Notes: generated from the sequence alone by a model not told the origin. A stretch of 7,214 nt of DNA from an uncultured Eubacteriales bacterium (GCA_900555065.1 USJY01000061.1:1-7214), one strand, 5' to 3'. Numbered from the stretch's first letter, positions 1 to 5,715 are shown. Numbers and translations: made by a program.

Positions 1-203
1 TGCAAATCGCTTGCTCCGGCTTTTTTCAAAGCCACAGCGCGCTCTTTTACGCTGCTCCTCCGTTTCCCCGCCACAGCTTCGCTTTTGCGGGGGCCCCATT
101 GGCAAGCTGCAAATCGCTTGCTCCGGCTTTTTTCAAAGCCACAGCGCGCTCTTTTACGCTGCCCCTCCGTTTCCCCGCCACAGCTTCGCTTTTGCGGGGG
201 CCC
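1..203. repeat. Two tandem copies of a GC-rich intergenic repeat, period 107
   Basis: Bases 1-96 recur at 108-203 with one visible difference (T56 versus C163). The first copy has an extra 11-base linker (97-107) before the second begins, so the period is 107. Each copy carries a hairpin GGCTTT-TTTC-AAAGCC. Each also has a second imperfect structure in which CCCCGC (66-71 in copy 1) can pair with GCGGGG (87-92) around a loop containing AGCTTCGCT. The unit encodes no recognisable protein and its open frames are arginine/proline-rich by-products. It resembles the hairpin-rich intergenic repeats scattered through GC-rich Clostridia, but I cannot name a family. The left end coincides with the window edge, so more copies may lie upstream. 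Confidence 0.9.
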
Positions 204-421
204 TATCCGCTATTTCACAGCATATATAAAGCGACGCCGGATGCCCGTGTGTATTCAGCACCCATGCGCCGCTTTGGCCCCGCCGGGACAGTGCCGGGAC
301 AAACGTCCGTTACGTTTTCGCAAGCGCGGGCCGGAACCTGAATCGCATTGCGCCGCCATGCCGCAGCCGGACTACAAATACAGGCACGGCCAAGTCGGTT
401 TTACATACAAATTATCAGTTT
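204..421. other. Stretch without a recognisable gene
   Basis: Between the tandem repeat and the GH2 promoter region I see no gene with a ribosome binding site or a recognisable product. A 9-base direct repeat GCCGGGACA occurs at 282-290 and 293-301. On the minus strand one frame stays open for about 180 bases across roughly 230-410, but its translation matches no family I know. Base composition turns AT-rich from about 400 on, as expected on approaching a promoter. Confidence 0.6.
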
Positions 422-435
422 ATTATACGAAAATC
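422..435 (+). promoter_or_regulatory. Candidate activator site upstream of GH2 -35 box
   Basis: The 14-mer ATTATACGAAAATC ends three bases before the proposed -35 hexamer of the GH2 gene. The identical 14 bases occur at 2298-2311, just upstream of the AraC-type regulator fragment. AraC-family activators typically bind directly upstream of, or overlapping, the -35 box of their target. That the 14-mer is an operator is inference; the exact match is seen directly. Confidence 0.4.
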
Positions 436-438
436 CTA

Positions 439-467
439 TTGTCCGCAGATAGGCGCCGTGATATACT
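439..467 (+). promoter_or_regulatory. Promoter of the GH2 gene (TG-extended -10)
   Basis: TTGTCC (439-444, four of six consensus bases) is separated by 17 bases from TATACT (462-467, five of six). TG at 459-460 makes this an extended -10 element. Transcription would start near 474, giving a leader of about 27 bases that carries AGAAGGAG (484-491) nine bases before the ATG at 501. The spacing and match are good for a vegetative sigma-A promoter. The -35 being only 4/6 fits an activator-dependent or TG-assisted promoter. Confidence 0.65.
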
Positions 468-500
468 ATTTTTAAAGAAATACAGAAGGAGCGTCGTTTT

Positions 501-2207
501 ATGGACATACCCAGAAAAGAGCACCCCAAGCCGCAGTTTGAACGAGCGGCATGGATGAATCTCAACGGGACGTGGGATTTTGAAATCGACAACGGCCGAA
601 GCGGACAGGCCAGAGGCATGTTCGCGCCGGAAGCAAAGCTCGCAGGAAAGATTACCGTCCCCTTTTGCCCGCAGAGCAGACTTTCCGGCTTGGAGCACAA
701 GGACTTTTTGTACGGCGTCTGGTACCAGCGCAAATTTACGCTCTCACAGCGGGAGATTGAGTCCCGGGCCGTGCTGCACGTCGGCGCGGCCGACTACTGC
801 GCAACCCTCTACATAAACGGGCAGCTGGTCGGCGAACACAAAGGCGGCTACGTCTCGTTCAGTTTTGATATCAGCAAATTTGTACATACAGGTGAAAATG
901 TCGTTACCATCTATGTCACGGACGACGAGCGCGACCGGCTTATCCCAAGGGGCAAGCAGTCGGAGCTGTTCAAGTCCCATAACTGTGATTATACCAGGAC
1001 CACCGGCATCTGGCAGACGGTCTGGCTTGAGTTCATGCCGAGAGCGGCCTATATTGAGAGCGCCAGGTATTTCCCGGACGTGTTCAGCCATTCGCTCACC
1101 ATTCAGGCAAAGCTCAAGGGCTGCGGCGTGCTGCGGGCGACAGCCAGCTACGAGGGCAGGGTCGTGGGAACGGCCGAAGCGATCAGCCGCGGCGGAATCG
1201 CGACGCTGAACCTGAACCTGTCGGAAACGCATTTGTGGGAGGTTGGCTGCGGCAGACTTTATGATCTGGAGCTCCGCTATGGCGACGACAGGGTCGGCAG
1301 CTACTTCGGCCTGCGCAGCATACGGCTTGACGGAATGAAGTTCCGTATCAATGAAAAGAGCGTATTCCAGCGTCTGGTGCTCGATCAGGGGTTCTATCCG
1401 GACGGGATCTACACCGCGCCGACTGACGCGGATTTGGAACGGGACATTGACCTGAGCCTTGCGATGGGCTTTAACGGCGCGCGGCTGCATCAGAAAATAT
1501 TTGAGGAGAGGTTCCTCTATTACTGCGATAAAAAAGGATATATCGTATGGGGCGAATATCCCGACTGGGGACTCGACCACTCCTATGCCGACTGCATTTA
1601 CGGCATGCTGCCCGAATGGATTGAGGAGCTGGAACGGGATTTCAACCATCCTTCCATCATCGGCTGGTGCCCGCACAACGAGACCTGGGACCAGAATGGC
1701 AGAAAGCAGTTCGACGAGGGCGTACGCCTGATCTATCGCGTCACAAAGGCGGTCGATCCCACCCGGCCCTGTATCGATACGAGCGGGAACTTCCATGTGG
1801 AGACCGATATTTTCGACGTGCACGACTATGAGCAGGATCCGGCCGTGTTTAAAGCGAACTATGACAGGCTGATGACGGAACGCGTCCTGCACGACCGATT
1901 TGACAAGATCCAACATTACGCGGGAGAGCCTACCTTTGTCAGCGAATACGGCGGGATCGGCTGGTCGGACGACAAAGACAGCTGGGGCTACGGCACGAAT
2001 CCCAAAACACCGGAGGAGTTTATCGAACGTTTCAGGGGACTCACAGACGCGCTGCTGGACAACAACAGGATGTTCGCGCTGTGCTATACGCAGCTGACCG
2101 ATGTGGAACAGGAGCAGAACGGCCTGTACACCTATGCGCGCGAGCCTAAATTTGACCCGAAAATCATTTACGACATCCTCTCACGAAGGGCAGCCATTGA
2201 GGACTGA
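501..2207 (+). CDS. Glycoside hydrolase family 2 (beta-galactosidase/beta-glucuronidase-like)
   Basis: This 568-residue protein has the three-part GH2 layout. A sugar-binding jelly-roll domain spans roughly residues 12-178 (LNGTWDFEIDNG near its start, GVWYQRKF at 72-79). An immunoglobulin-like domain follows at about 180-275, then a TIM barrel from about 280 to the end. The acid/base pair is N393-E394 in GWCPHNETWD, and the nucleophile is E482 in FVSEYGG. The barrel also keeps GARLH (326-330), equivalent to the conserved Arg/His strand of GH2 enzymes. There is no signal peptide or membrane segment, so it should act in the cytoplasm on an imported oligosaccharide or glycoside. The length fits the short, roughly 550-600-residue GH2 enzymes without extra C-terminal domains. 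GH2 members cleave beta-galactosides, beta-glucuronides, beta-mannosides or arabinopyranosides, and I cannot tell which applies. The start is fixed by AGAAGGAG nine bases upstream. It is monocistronic, between its own promoter and terminator. Confidence 0.93.
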   Translation: MDIPRKEHPKPQFERAAWMNLNGTWDFEIDNGRSGQARGMFAPEAKLAGKITVPFCPQSRLSGLEHKDFLYGVWYQRKFTLSQREIESRAVLHVGAADYCATLYINGQLVGEHKGGYVSFSFDISKFVHTGENVVTIYVTDDERDRLIPRGKQSELFKSHNCDYTRTTGIWQTVWLEFMPRAAYIESARYFPDVFSHSLTIQAKLKGCGVLRATASYEGRVVGTAEAISRGGIATLNLNLSETHLWEVGCGRLYDLELRYGDDRVGSYFGLRSIRLDGMKFRINEKSVFQRLVLDQGFYPDGIYTAPTDADLERDIDLSLAMGFNGARLHQKIFEERFLYYCDKKGYIVWGEYPDWGLDHSYADCIYGMLPEWIEELERDFNHPSIIGWCPHNETWDQNGRKQFDEGVRLIYRVTKAVDPTRPCIDTSGNFHVETDIFDVHDYEQDPAVFKANYDRLMTERVLHDRFDKIQHYAGEPTFVSEYGGIGWSDDKDSWGYGTNPKTPEEFIERFRGLTDALLDNNRMFALCYTQLTDVEQEQNGLYTYAREPKFDPKIIYDILSRRAAIED

Positions 2208-2210
2208 CAA

Positions 2211-2254
2211 AACGGAAGCCGTCTGCAATATGCAGCGGCTTCCGTTCCTTTTTT
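2211..2254 (+). terminator. Rho-independent terminator after GH2
   Basis: An 11-bp stem (2211-2221 with 2236-2246; AACGGAAGCCG against CGGCTTCCGTT) continues, after a single bulged T, into CTGCA/TGCAG with a three-base loop. Six Ts follow at 2249-2254. It begins three bases after the GH2 stop codon. Confidence 0.92.
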
Positions 2255-2297
2255 CCCGCAGGCGATTGAGCGGCCGGATTTTAGGTGCTAAATAGTG

Positions 2298-2311
2298 ATT
2301 ATACGAAAATC
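2298..2311 (+). promoter_or_regulatory. Second copy of shared 14-mer, upstream of AraC fragment
   Basis: ATTATACGAAAATC is identical to 422-435. Here it lies 17 to 30 bases before the ATG at 2328. If that ATG is the true start, the site would sit in the promoter or leader of the regulator gene, consistent with autoregulation. A caveat is that an in-frame GTG at 2295, preceded by AGGTG (2283-2287), could also serve as the start, and the 14-mer would then be coding. Confidence 0.35.
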
Positions 2312-2327
2312 GGGGGCGCGGGATACA

Positions 2328-2604
2328 ATGAATCTGCCCGAATATGCGTTTTCGCCGATCGTGCTGAGCTGCGGAGAGTTTAACGGCTTTGACGTGCCAA
2401 CCGGCGAAAACTGCGATACGTACAAAATTATACGCCATCATCAGCTGTCCATATTCGTCCGCAATGACAATGGACTGCAGCTGAAGGGACGTATGTTCAC
2501 GCCAAAACCGGGAGATATTATGTTCCGGCGGCCGGGAGATACCGTCGAACCGATTATGCCCTACCACTTCTACAGCGTTATCGTAGACGTCACAGGAAAA
2601 TATA
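2328..2604 (+). pseudogene. AraC-family regulator, N-terminal sensor half only
   Basis: About 92 residues match the cupin-like ligand-binding domain that precedes the helix-turn-helix part of many AraC-type sugar regulators: LPEYAFSPIVLSCGEF at the start, then PGDIMFRRPGD (61-71) and PYHFYSVIVDVTGKY (78-92). After roughly base 2604 this frame turns into arginine-rich sequence with no family resemblance and runs to 2834. The C-terminal DNA-binding domain (two helix-turn-helix motifs, about 100 residues) is absent from all frames, so the gene is broken. A complete member would be about 280-300 residues. The start at ATG 2328 has only a weak GGGGGC upstream. GTG at 2295 with AGGTG seven bases before it would add 11 residues. 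Such regulators usually control the adjacent glycosidase gene, here GH2. Whether the remnant is made or binds a ligand is unknown. Confidence 0.7.
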
Positions 2605-2757
2605 ACGGCGGAGATCTTACCGCGCATCGCGCCCGCACTGCACGCGGCGGCGTTGGGCGTTTCAGAATATGTGCGCATGTATTTACGCGCCGACGGCACA
2701 ATCAAGCGCAGGGGCGGACAAAGCGACGACGCCCGTTCCGGCAACAATCCGGAATGA
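2587..2757 (+). pseudogene. Unrecognised coding fragment in the +1 frame after the AraC break
   Basis: Immediately after the AraC similarity ends, a different frame opens at 2587 and runs to a TGA at 2755-2757. Its reading, including EILPRIAPALHAAALGVSEY and then VRMYLRADGTIKRRGG, has ordinary composition and GC-rich third positions, unlike the arginine-rich AraC frame over the same bases. It has no start codon with a convincing ribosome binding site. It may be the 3' end of another gene joined to the AraC fragment by deletion. The ALGVSEYVRMYL segment vaguely recalls the SEYVR helix of ribbon-helix-helix proteins, but this is too short to name a family. Confidence 0.35.
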
Positions 2758-2870
2758 TGCGAAGCCCAGGCGGTCACGCCGCCTCTCCATGGCCCAGACC
2801 CTTTCGTCTGGCATTGCGAACCGCGCGCGTATGACGCCCGCGTCTGAGCGCCGTTCTTTTTTCTTATGTT

Positions 2871-2879
2871 TGCCATAAT
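2871..2879 (+). promoter_or_regulatory. Likely extended -10 promoter of the FAD-Rieske operon
   Basis: TGcCATAAT (TG 2871-2872, hexamer 2874-2879, five of six consensus bases) lies 41 bases before the ATG at 2920. It is the only AT-rich patch in the gap between the AraC debris and the oxidoreductase. No good -35 hexamer is visible at 16-18 bases, so the TG extension would carry recognition. A weaker alternative -10 is TACTAT at 2897-2902. Confidence 0.4.
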
Positions 2880-2919
2880 TGCGCGTATTTCGTCCATACT
2901 ATGGGCGGAGGGGAACGCA

Positions 2920-4224
2920 ATGAAACAATCCATATGGCAAGACGCGCTCGCGGACGTCCCGGAGCGCGGCCCGCTGATCGGCGAACGTAAAACGGACGTA
3001 CTGGTCGTCGGCGGCGGCATGGCGGGGCTGCTCACGGCGTATATGCTGAAAAAAAAGGGCATCGACTGCCTGTTGCTTGAGGCAGGGCGGGTATGCAGCG
3101 GGAACACGGGACGCACGACCGCCAAGATCACAGCGCAGCACGGACTCGTTTACGCAAAGCTGATCAGGGAATACGGCGCGATCGCAGCACGGCGCTTCTA
3201 CGAAGCAAACATGGCGGCAATCGAAGCGTACCGGACGCTTGCAGAGAAAATTCCCTGCGACTGCGAGGAAAAGACGGCCTATGTGTACAGCACGGCTGAC
3301 CACGATGCGCTGGAGAAGGAGGCGGCGGCTTATGTGCGGCTTAAAATTCCGCACAGGTGGCGGGAAAACCCGCCACTGCCCGTGCGTTCCGTCGGCGCGC
3401 TCGGCATGCCGGGTCAGGCGCAGTTCCACCCGCTTAAACTCGTGCGGGGGCTGCTACCGGAGCTCGACTACCACGAGAACACCTTTGTGACCGATATTGA
3501 AGGGCACAGGGCCGTCACGCGCGACGGGGCGGTGACGGCGGAGCATATTGTGCTCGCAACCCACTATCCGATGGTCAATGTTCCCGGACTCTACTTTCTC
3601 AAGCTGCATCAGAGCCGCTCCTATGTGCTGGCCCTGCAGGGCGGTCCGGACGTGGACGGCATGTATATTGACGAACAAGACGGCGGGCTTTCGCTGCGCA
3701 ACTACGGCGATACGCTCCTGCTCGGCGGCGGCGGGCACAGGACCGGTAAGCGGGGCGGCGATTTTGCGCAACTGCGCGCAGTTGCGCAAAATGCATATCC
3801 GGACGCGGCAATCCGCTTTGCATGGGCGGCGCAGGATTGCATGTCGCTTGATGGGATGCCGTATATCGGCGCGCACCGCAAAGGCGCGCCATATCTGCAT
3901 GTGGCCACCGGCTTTAACAAGTGGGGCATGACGGGCTCCATGCTCGCCGCGACCATGCTTGCAGAACAGATAGAGACGGGGACGAGCCCACTGGCCGGTC
4001 TGCTGTGGCCGCGGCGGTCCATGCTGCATCCCGCCCTGTTCTCCAATATCGGCACGGCGGCGCTGCATCTGCTTAAGCCGGGCAGGCGATGTTCGCACCT
4101 GGGCTGCGCCCTGCACTGGAACGAATCGGAACAGAGCTGGGACTGCCCATGTCACGGTTCGCGGTTCGACTGCCGCGGCCGGCTGACGGACAATCCCGCA
4201 AAGAGAGGGATCTCCATTGAATAA
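2920..4224 (+). CDS. FAD-dependent oxidoreductase with C-terminal compact Rieske [2Fe-2S] site
   Basis: This is a 434-residue DAO-type flavoprotein. The dinucleotide-binding loop is VLVVGGGMAG (G31, G33, G36) followed by an acidic strand end, LLLEAG (51-56). The C-terminal FAD contact region is HVATGFNKWGMTGSM (327-341). The last 45 residues carry a Rieske cluster: C391-x-H393-LG-C396 and C409-P-C411-H412-GSRF. C391, H393, C409 and H412 are the expected iron ligands, and C396/C411 the usual disulfide pair. The Rieske part lacks the beta-strands that normally precede the first motif, a compact form I associate with the clostridial members of this family. The start is fixed by GGAGGGG (2907-2913) six bases upstream; an in-frame ATG at 2866 has no such site. 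The substrate is unknown; family members oxidise amines or act in redox relays. It is cytoplasmic, with no signal peptide. It overlaps the next gene by eight bases. A perfect 32-bp palindrome lies within it at 3761-3792. Confidence 0.9.
   Translation: MKQSIWQDALADVPERGPLIGERKTDVLVVGGGMAGLLTAYMLKKKGIDCLLLEAGRVCSGNTGRTTAKITAQHGLVYAKLIREYGAIAARRFYEANMAAIEAYRTLAEKIPCDCEEKTAYVYSTADHDALEKEAAAYVRLKIPHRWRENPPLPVRSVGALGMPGQAQFHPLKLVRGLLPELDYHENTFVTDIEGHRAVTRDGAVTAEHIVLATHYPMVNVPGLYFLKLHQSRSYVLALQGGPDVDGMYIDEQDGGLSLRNYGDTLLLGGGGHRTGKRGGDFAQLRAVAQNAYPDAAIRFAWAAQDCMSLDGMPYIGAHRKGAPYLHVATGFNKWGMTGSMLAATMLAEQIETGTSPLAGLLWPRRSMLHPALFSNIGTAALHLLKPGRRCSHLGCALHWNESEQSWDCPCHGSRFDCRGRLTDNPAKRGISIE
3761..3792. 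repeat. Perfect 32-bp palindrome inside the oxidoreductase gene
   Basis: ATTTTGCGCAACTGCG is followed directly by its exact reverse complement, so all 16 base pairs match with no spacer. The symmetry breaks at both outer flanks (G3760 and G3793). The segment encodes DFAQLRAVAQNA in frame and contains TGCGCA on each side of a central TGCGCGCA. As RNA it would fold into a strong hairpin, with a few central bases unpaired, in the middle of the message. As DNA it is a symmetric site for a dimeric protein or could extrude a cruciform. Confidence 0.97.
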
Positions 4225-5053
4225 CGGGTTTGAAGGCTTCTATTTCAAGCACCAGGCGGACGGCATGACCCTGGCGCTCATTCCCGGCCGATCCCGGCGC
4301 GAAGCGTTTATCCAGGTCGTTACAAACGACCGTGCCTATTACCTGCCCTATGCGCCCGACGCGTACGGCATAGACGGCGTAATGCGGGTCGGCGACAGCC
4401 GATTTTCCGCAGACGGCATTCAGCTCAGTATAGCGGACAGGGGTCTGACGCTCAACGGATCTGTCCGTTACCACGGTCTGACGCCGATTCGGGGCGATAT
4501 TATGGGCCCGTTCAGGTTCTTTCCCATGGAGTGCCGACACACGGTTGTCAGCATGCGCCACCGGCTGGAGGGCGCGCTCGTCATGAACGGCAGGACGCTC
4601 GATTTCACAGGCGGAACCGGCTACATCGAAGGGGACAGCGGCCGCTCCTTCCCCAGCAGTTATACCTGGGTCCAATGCAACAGCTGGGCGGATGGCGACT
4701 CCGACAGCTCCGTAATGGTCAGCGCAGCACGTATTCCGTTTATGGGACTGCGGTTTTGGGGCTGTATCGCCGTGGTATGGCACAAGGGCAGGGAATACAG
4801 GCTGGCGACTTATCGCGGCGCGCGCATACTGGAACGATCGCCGCACAGGCTGGCCATCGGCCAGGGCGGAATGCGGCTGACCGTCGAAGTGCCGGAGCAC
4901 GCCGGGCACGGCCTGCGCGCACCTGACGGCGGCGACATGCGCCGTACCATTCATGAAAGCCCGGACATGCGCGCACGTCTCGTCTTTTCTCGAAACGGCG
5001 CAGTTGTATTCGACCGCGTAAGCGACCATGCGAGTTACGAATACGTACAGTGA
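4217..5053 (+). CDS. Tocopherol cyclase-like family protein (bacterial)
   Basis: This 278-residue protein carries the signature blocks of the bacterial tocopherol-cyclase-like family. GFEGFYFKHQ is at 4-13, DIMGPFRFFPMECRH at 94-108, and the hallmark GYIEGDSGRSFPSSYTWVQC at 135-154. The plant enzymes close the chromanol ring of vitamin E. Bacterial relatives in Clostridia have no established substrate and probably share only the lipocalin-like two-barrel fold. There is no signal peptide or membrane helix. The start is TTG at 4217: the family's conserved N-terminus begins right there, AGAGAGGGA (4202-4210) sits six bases before it, and no ATG lies nearer. The TTG is inside the end of the oxidoreductase gene (TAA 4222-4224), so the two are probably translationally coupled and act on the same or linked hydrophobic substrate (inference). 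A terminator follows within three bases of the stop. Confidence 0.85.
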   Translation: MNNGFEGFYFKHQADGMTLALIPGRSRREAFIQVVTNDRAYYLPYAPDAYGIDGVMRVGDSRFSADGIQLSIADRGLTLNGSVRYHGLTPIRGDIMGPFRFFPMECRHTVVSMRHRLEGALVMNGRTLDFTGGTGYIEGDSGRSFPSSYTWVQCNSWADGDSDSSVMVSAARIPFMGLRFWGCIAVVWHKGREYRLATYRGARILERSPHRLAIGQGGMRLTVEVPEHAGHGLRAPDGGDMRRTIHESPDMRARLVFSRNGAVVFDRVSDHASYEYVQ

Positions 5054-5055
5054 AC

Positions 5056-5089
5056 AAAGGGCGCGGAAATTATCTTTCCGCGCCCTTTT
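5056..5089 (+). terminator. Rho-independent terminator of the FAD-Rieske/cyclase operon
   Basis: A perfect 14-bp stem (5056-5069 with 5075-5088; AAAGGGCGCGGAAA against TTTCCGCGCCCTTT) encloses a TTATC loop and ends in four Ts. The stop codon is at 5051-5053. The matching A-run on the other side means it could also act, more weakly, on leftward transcripts coming from the ABC/AbrB remnant. Confidence 0.9.
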
Positions 5090-5109
5090 CGCGCCGCCTG
5101 TACGGGGGC

Positions 5110-5139
5110 GTGACTGCAAACGCGCCAAAATGTTATAGT
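5110..5139 (+). promoter_or_regulatory. Orphan promoter-like sequence
   Basis: GTGACT (5110-5115, four of six) lies 18 bases before TATAGT (5134-5139, five of six), with TG at 5131-5132 as an extended -10. It points rightward directly after the operon terminator, yet no recognisable gene follows. The ATG at 5149 lacks a ribosome binding site and opens a frame antisense to the ABC remnant. It may be the leftover promoter of a gene removed by deletion, or chance. Confidence 0.3.
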
Positions 5140-5399
5140 GATTTTGGATGCAGAAAATCAAGCCATGCTCCGGCCCGGACCGTCTGCAAGCGCGCACGCG
5201 CGCTGTCAACAAGCAGTACGGCAACTCCCGCGCGCGGGCGCAGAATCCCGCAGAGCATTTTAACCGTCGTCGTCTTGCCCGCGCCGTTTACGCCCAGCAG
5301 AAAAAACAGATCCCCACTGCCGATGGTCAGGTCCAGCCCGTCCACCGCGGTCACATCTCCGAACCGCTTTGTCAGCCCCGTAATCTCGACCGCGTTCAA
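5133..5399 (-). pseudogene. ABC transporter ATP-binding protein, N-terminal fragment
   Basis: Read leftward from TTG at 5399, the product begins NAVEITGLTKRFGDVTAVDG and contains Walker A as GVNGAGKTTT (about residues 37-46), then VKMLCGILRPRAG. This is the start of a drug/bacitracin-type ABC ATPase, normally 230-310 residues. Similarity stops near residue 60 (about base 5225). The remaining frame to 5133 shows no Q-loop, LSGGQ signature, Walker B or switch histidine. The protein therefore could not hydrolyse ATP, and the gene is a 3'-deleted remnant. The start is well supported: GGAGGA lies six bases before the TTG, and the TTG shares bases with the TGA of the AbrB-type gene in front (TTGA overlap), a classic coupled pair. 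The permease gene that usually follows is also missing. Confidence 0.8.
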
Positions 5400-5610
5400 G
5401 CGCCGTCCTCCGCAGCGCCCAGCGCTCTGTCCATCAGCTCCGAAATCCGGTCGCCCGCACGACTGCCAGGCCGCGCCGGACATCTCCGAGCAAAAGCTGC
5501 GCGTCGCCCGGCTCGATTTCAAACGCTTCGCGCGCCTGCTTGGGATCGCGATATGCCCCCTTTGCGCCGACTTTGACCGTCCATGCGTATTTCCCCTTCG
5601 GCCCTTTCAT
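5396..5610 (-). pseudogene. AbrB/MazE/SpoVT-type regulator broken by frameshifts
   Basis: Read leftward from ATG 5610, the product begins MKGPKGKYAWTVKVGAKG and continues PKQAREAFEIEPGDAQLLLG, which is the swapped-hairpin DNA-binding domain of small AbrB-type regulators. Two regions do not fit in one frame. The expected G(Q/H)I.IPK segment reads GAYRDPK, but a neighbouring frame gives GHIAIPK if one G of the run at 5556-5560 is extra and one base of 5542-5544 is missing. After GLAVV the frame runs into a stop at 5434-5436. Adding one base near 5451-5455 restores ADRISELMDRALGAAEDGA and a stop that overlaps the ABC start. The span of 215 bases is one short of 72 codons, as this predicts. AAGGGGG (5621-5627) is ten bases upstream. 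In Clostridia this regulator commonly precedes and controls such an ABC transporter. Confidence 0.75.
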
Positions 5611-5651
5611 GTGATCAACGCCCCCTTGCATTGGCGTGAAAAGTATGATTT

Positions 5652-5697
5652 TTTATACGCATTATTCGGCATACGGCGGGCCTGTTGCCCGTATCAA
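5652..5697 (-). promoter_or_regulatory. Promoter/operator region of the AbrB-ABC remnant
   Basis: On the minus strand an AT-rich block holds TATAAA (5657-5652) about 42 bases before the AbrB ATG, and TTGATA (5697-5692) further upstream. The two are too far apart to be one promoter, so the exact elements are unclear. GTATG and CATAC flank the AT-rich block as a loose dyad, which would suit autoregulation by an AbrB-type dimer (inference). Confidence 0.25.
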
Positions 5698-5715
5698 GAG
5701 ATTTTACGGCCCGCC
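5675..5715. repeat. 8-bp GC inverted repeat in the divergent intergenic region
   Basis: GGCGGGCC (5675-5682) and GGCCCGCC (5708-5715) are exact reverse complements separated by 25 bases. An inner GGGC/GCCC pair (5678-5681, 5687-5690) gives an alternative smaller hairpin. The element lies between the leftward AbrB remnant and the rightward URO-D promoter. No T-run follows on either strand, so it is not a standard terminator. Confidence 0.5.

Noticed and set aside
1..203. CRISPR array
   Set aside because: There are only two units, each about 96 bases with an 11-base linker. That is the wrong repeat and spacer geometry, and there are no cas genes nearby.
85..558. Long plus-strand frame through the tandem repeats into the GH2 start
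   Set aside because: It crosses both a repeat unit and the GH2 promoter, is arginine/proline-rich, and lacks a ribosome binding site.
744..1916. 390-residue open frame on the minus strand opposite GH2
   Set aside because: It is fully antisense to a gene with intact catalytic motifs, has no recognisable domain, and arises from the high GC third positions of GH2.
2768..2784. AGGCGG/CCGCCT hairpin as a terminator after the AraC debris
   Set aside because: No T-run follows the stem, and the sequence downstream is GC-rich.
2181..3131. 316-residue open frame on the minus strand across the AraC/FAD junction
   Set aside because: It crosses the GH2 terminator, the AraC fragment and the start of the FAD gene, is rich in Arg/Pro/Ser, and has no recognisable domain.
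4073..5224. 383-residue open frame on the minus strand opposite the cyclase-like gene
   Set aside because: Its composition is that of a reverse-strand shadow. It runs through the operon terminator and the ABC remnant, and has no start signals or family resemblance.
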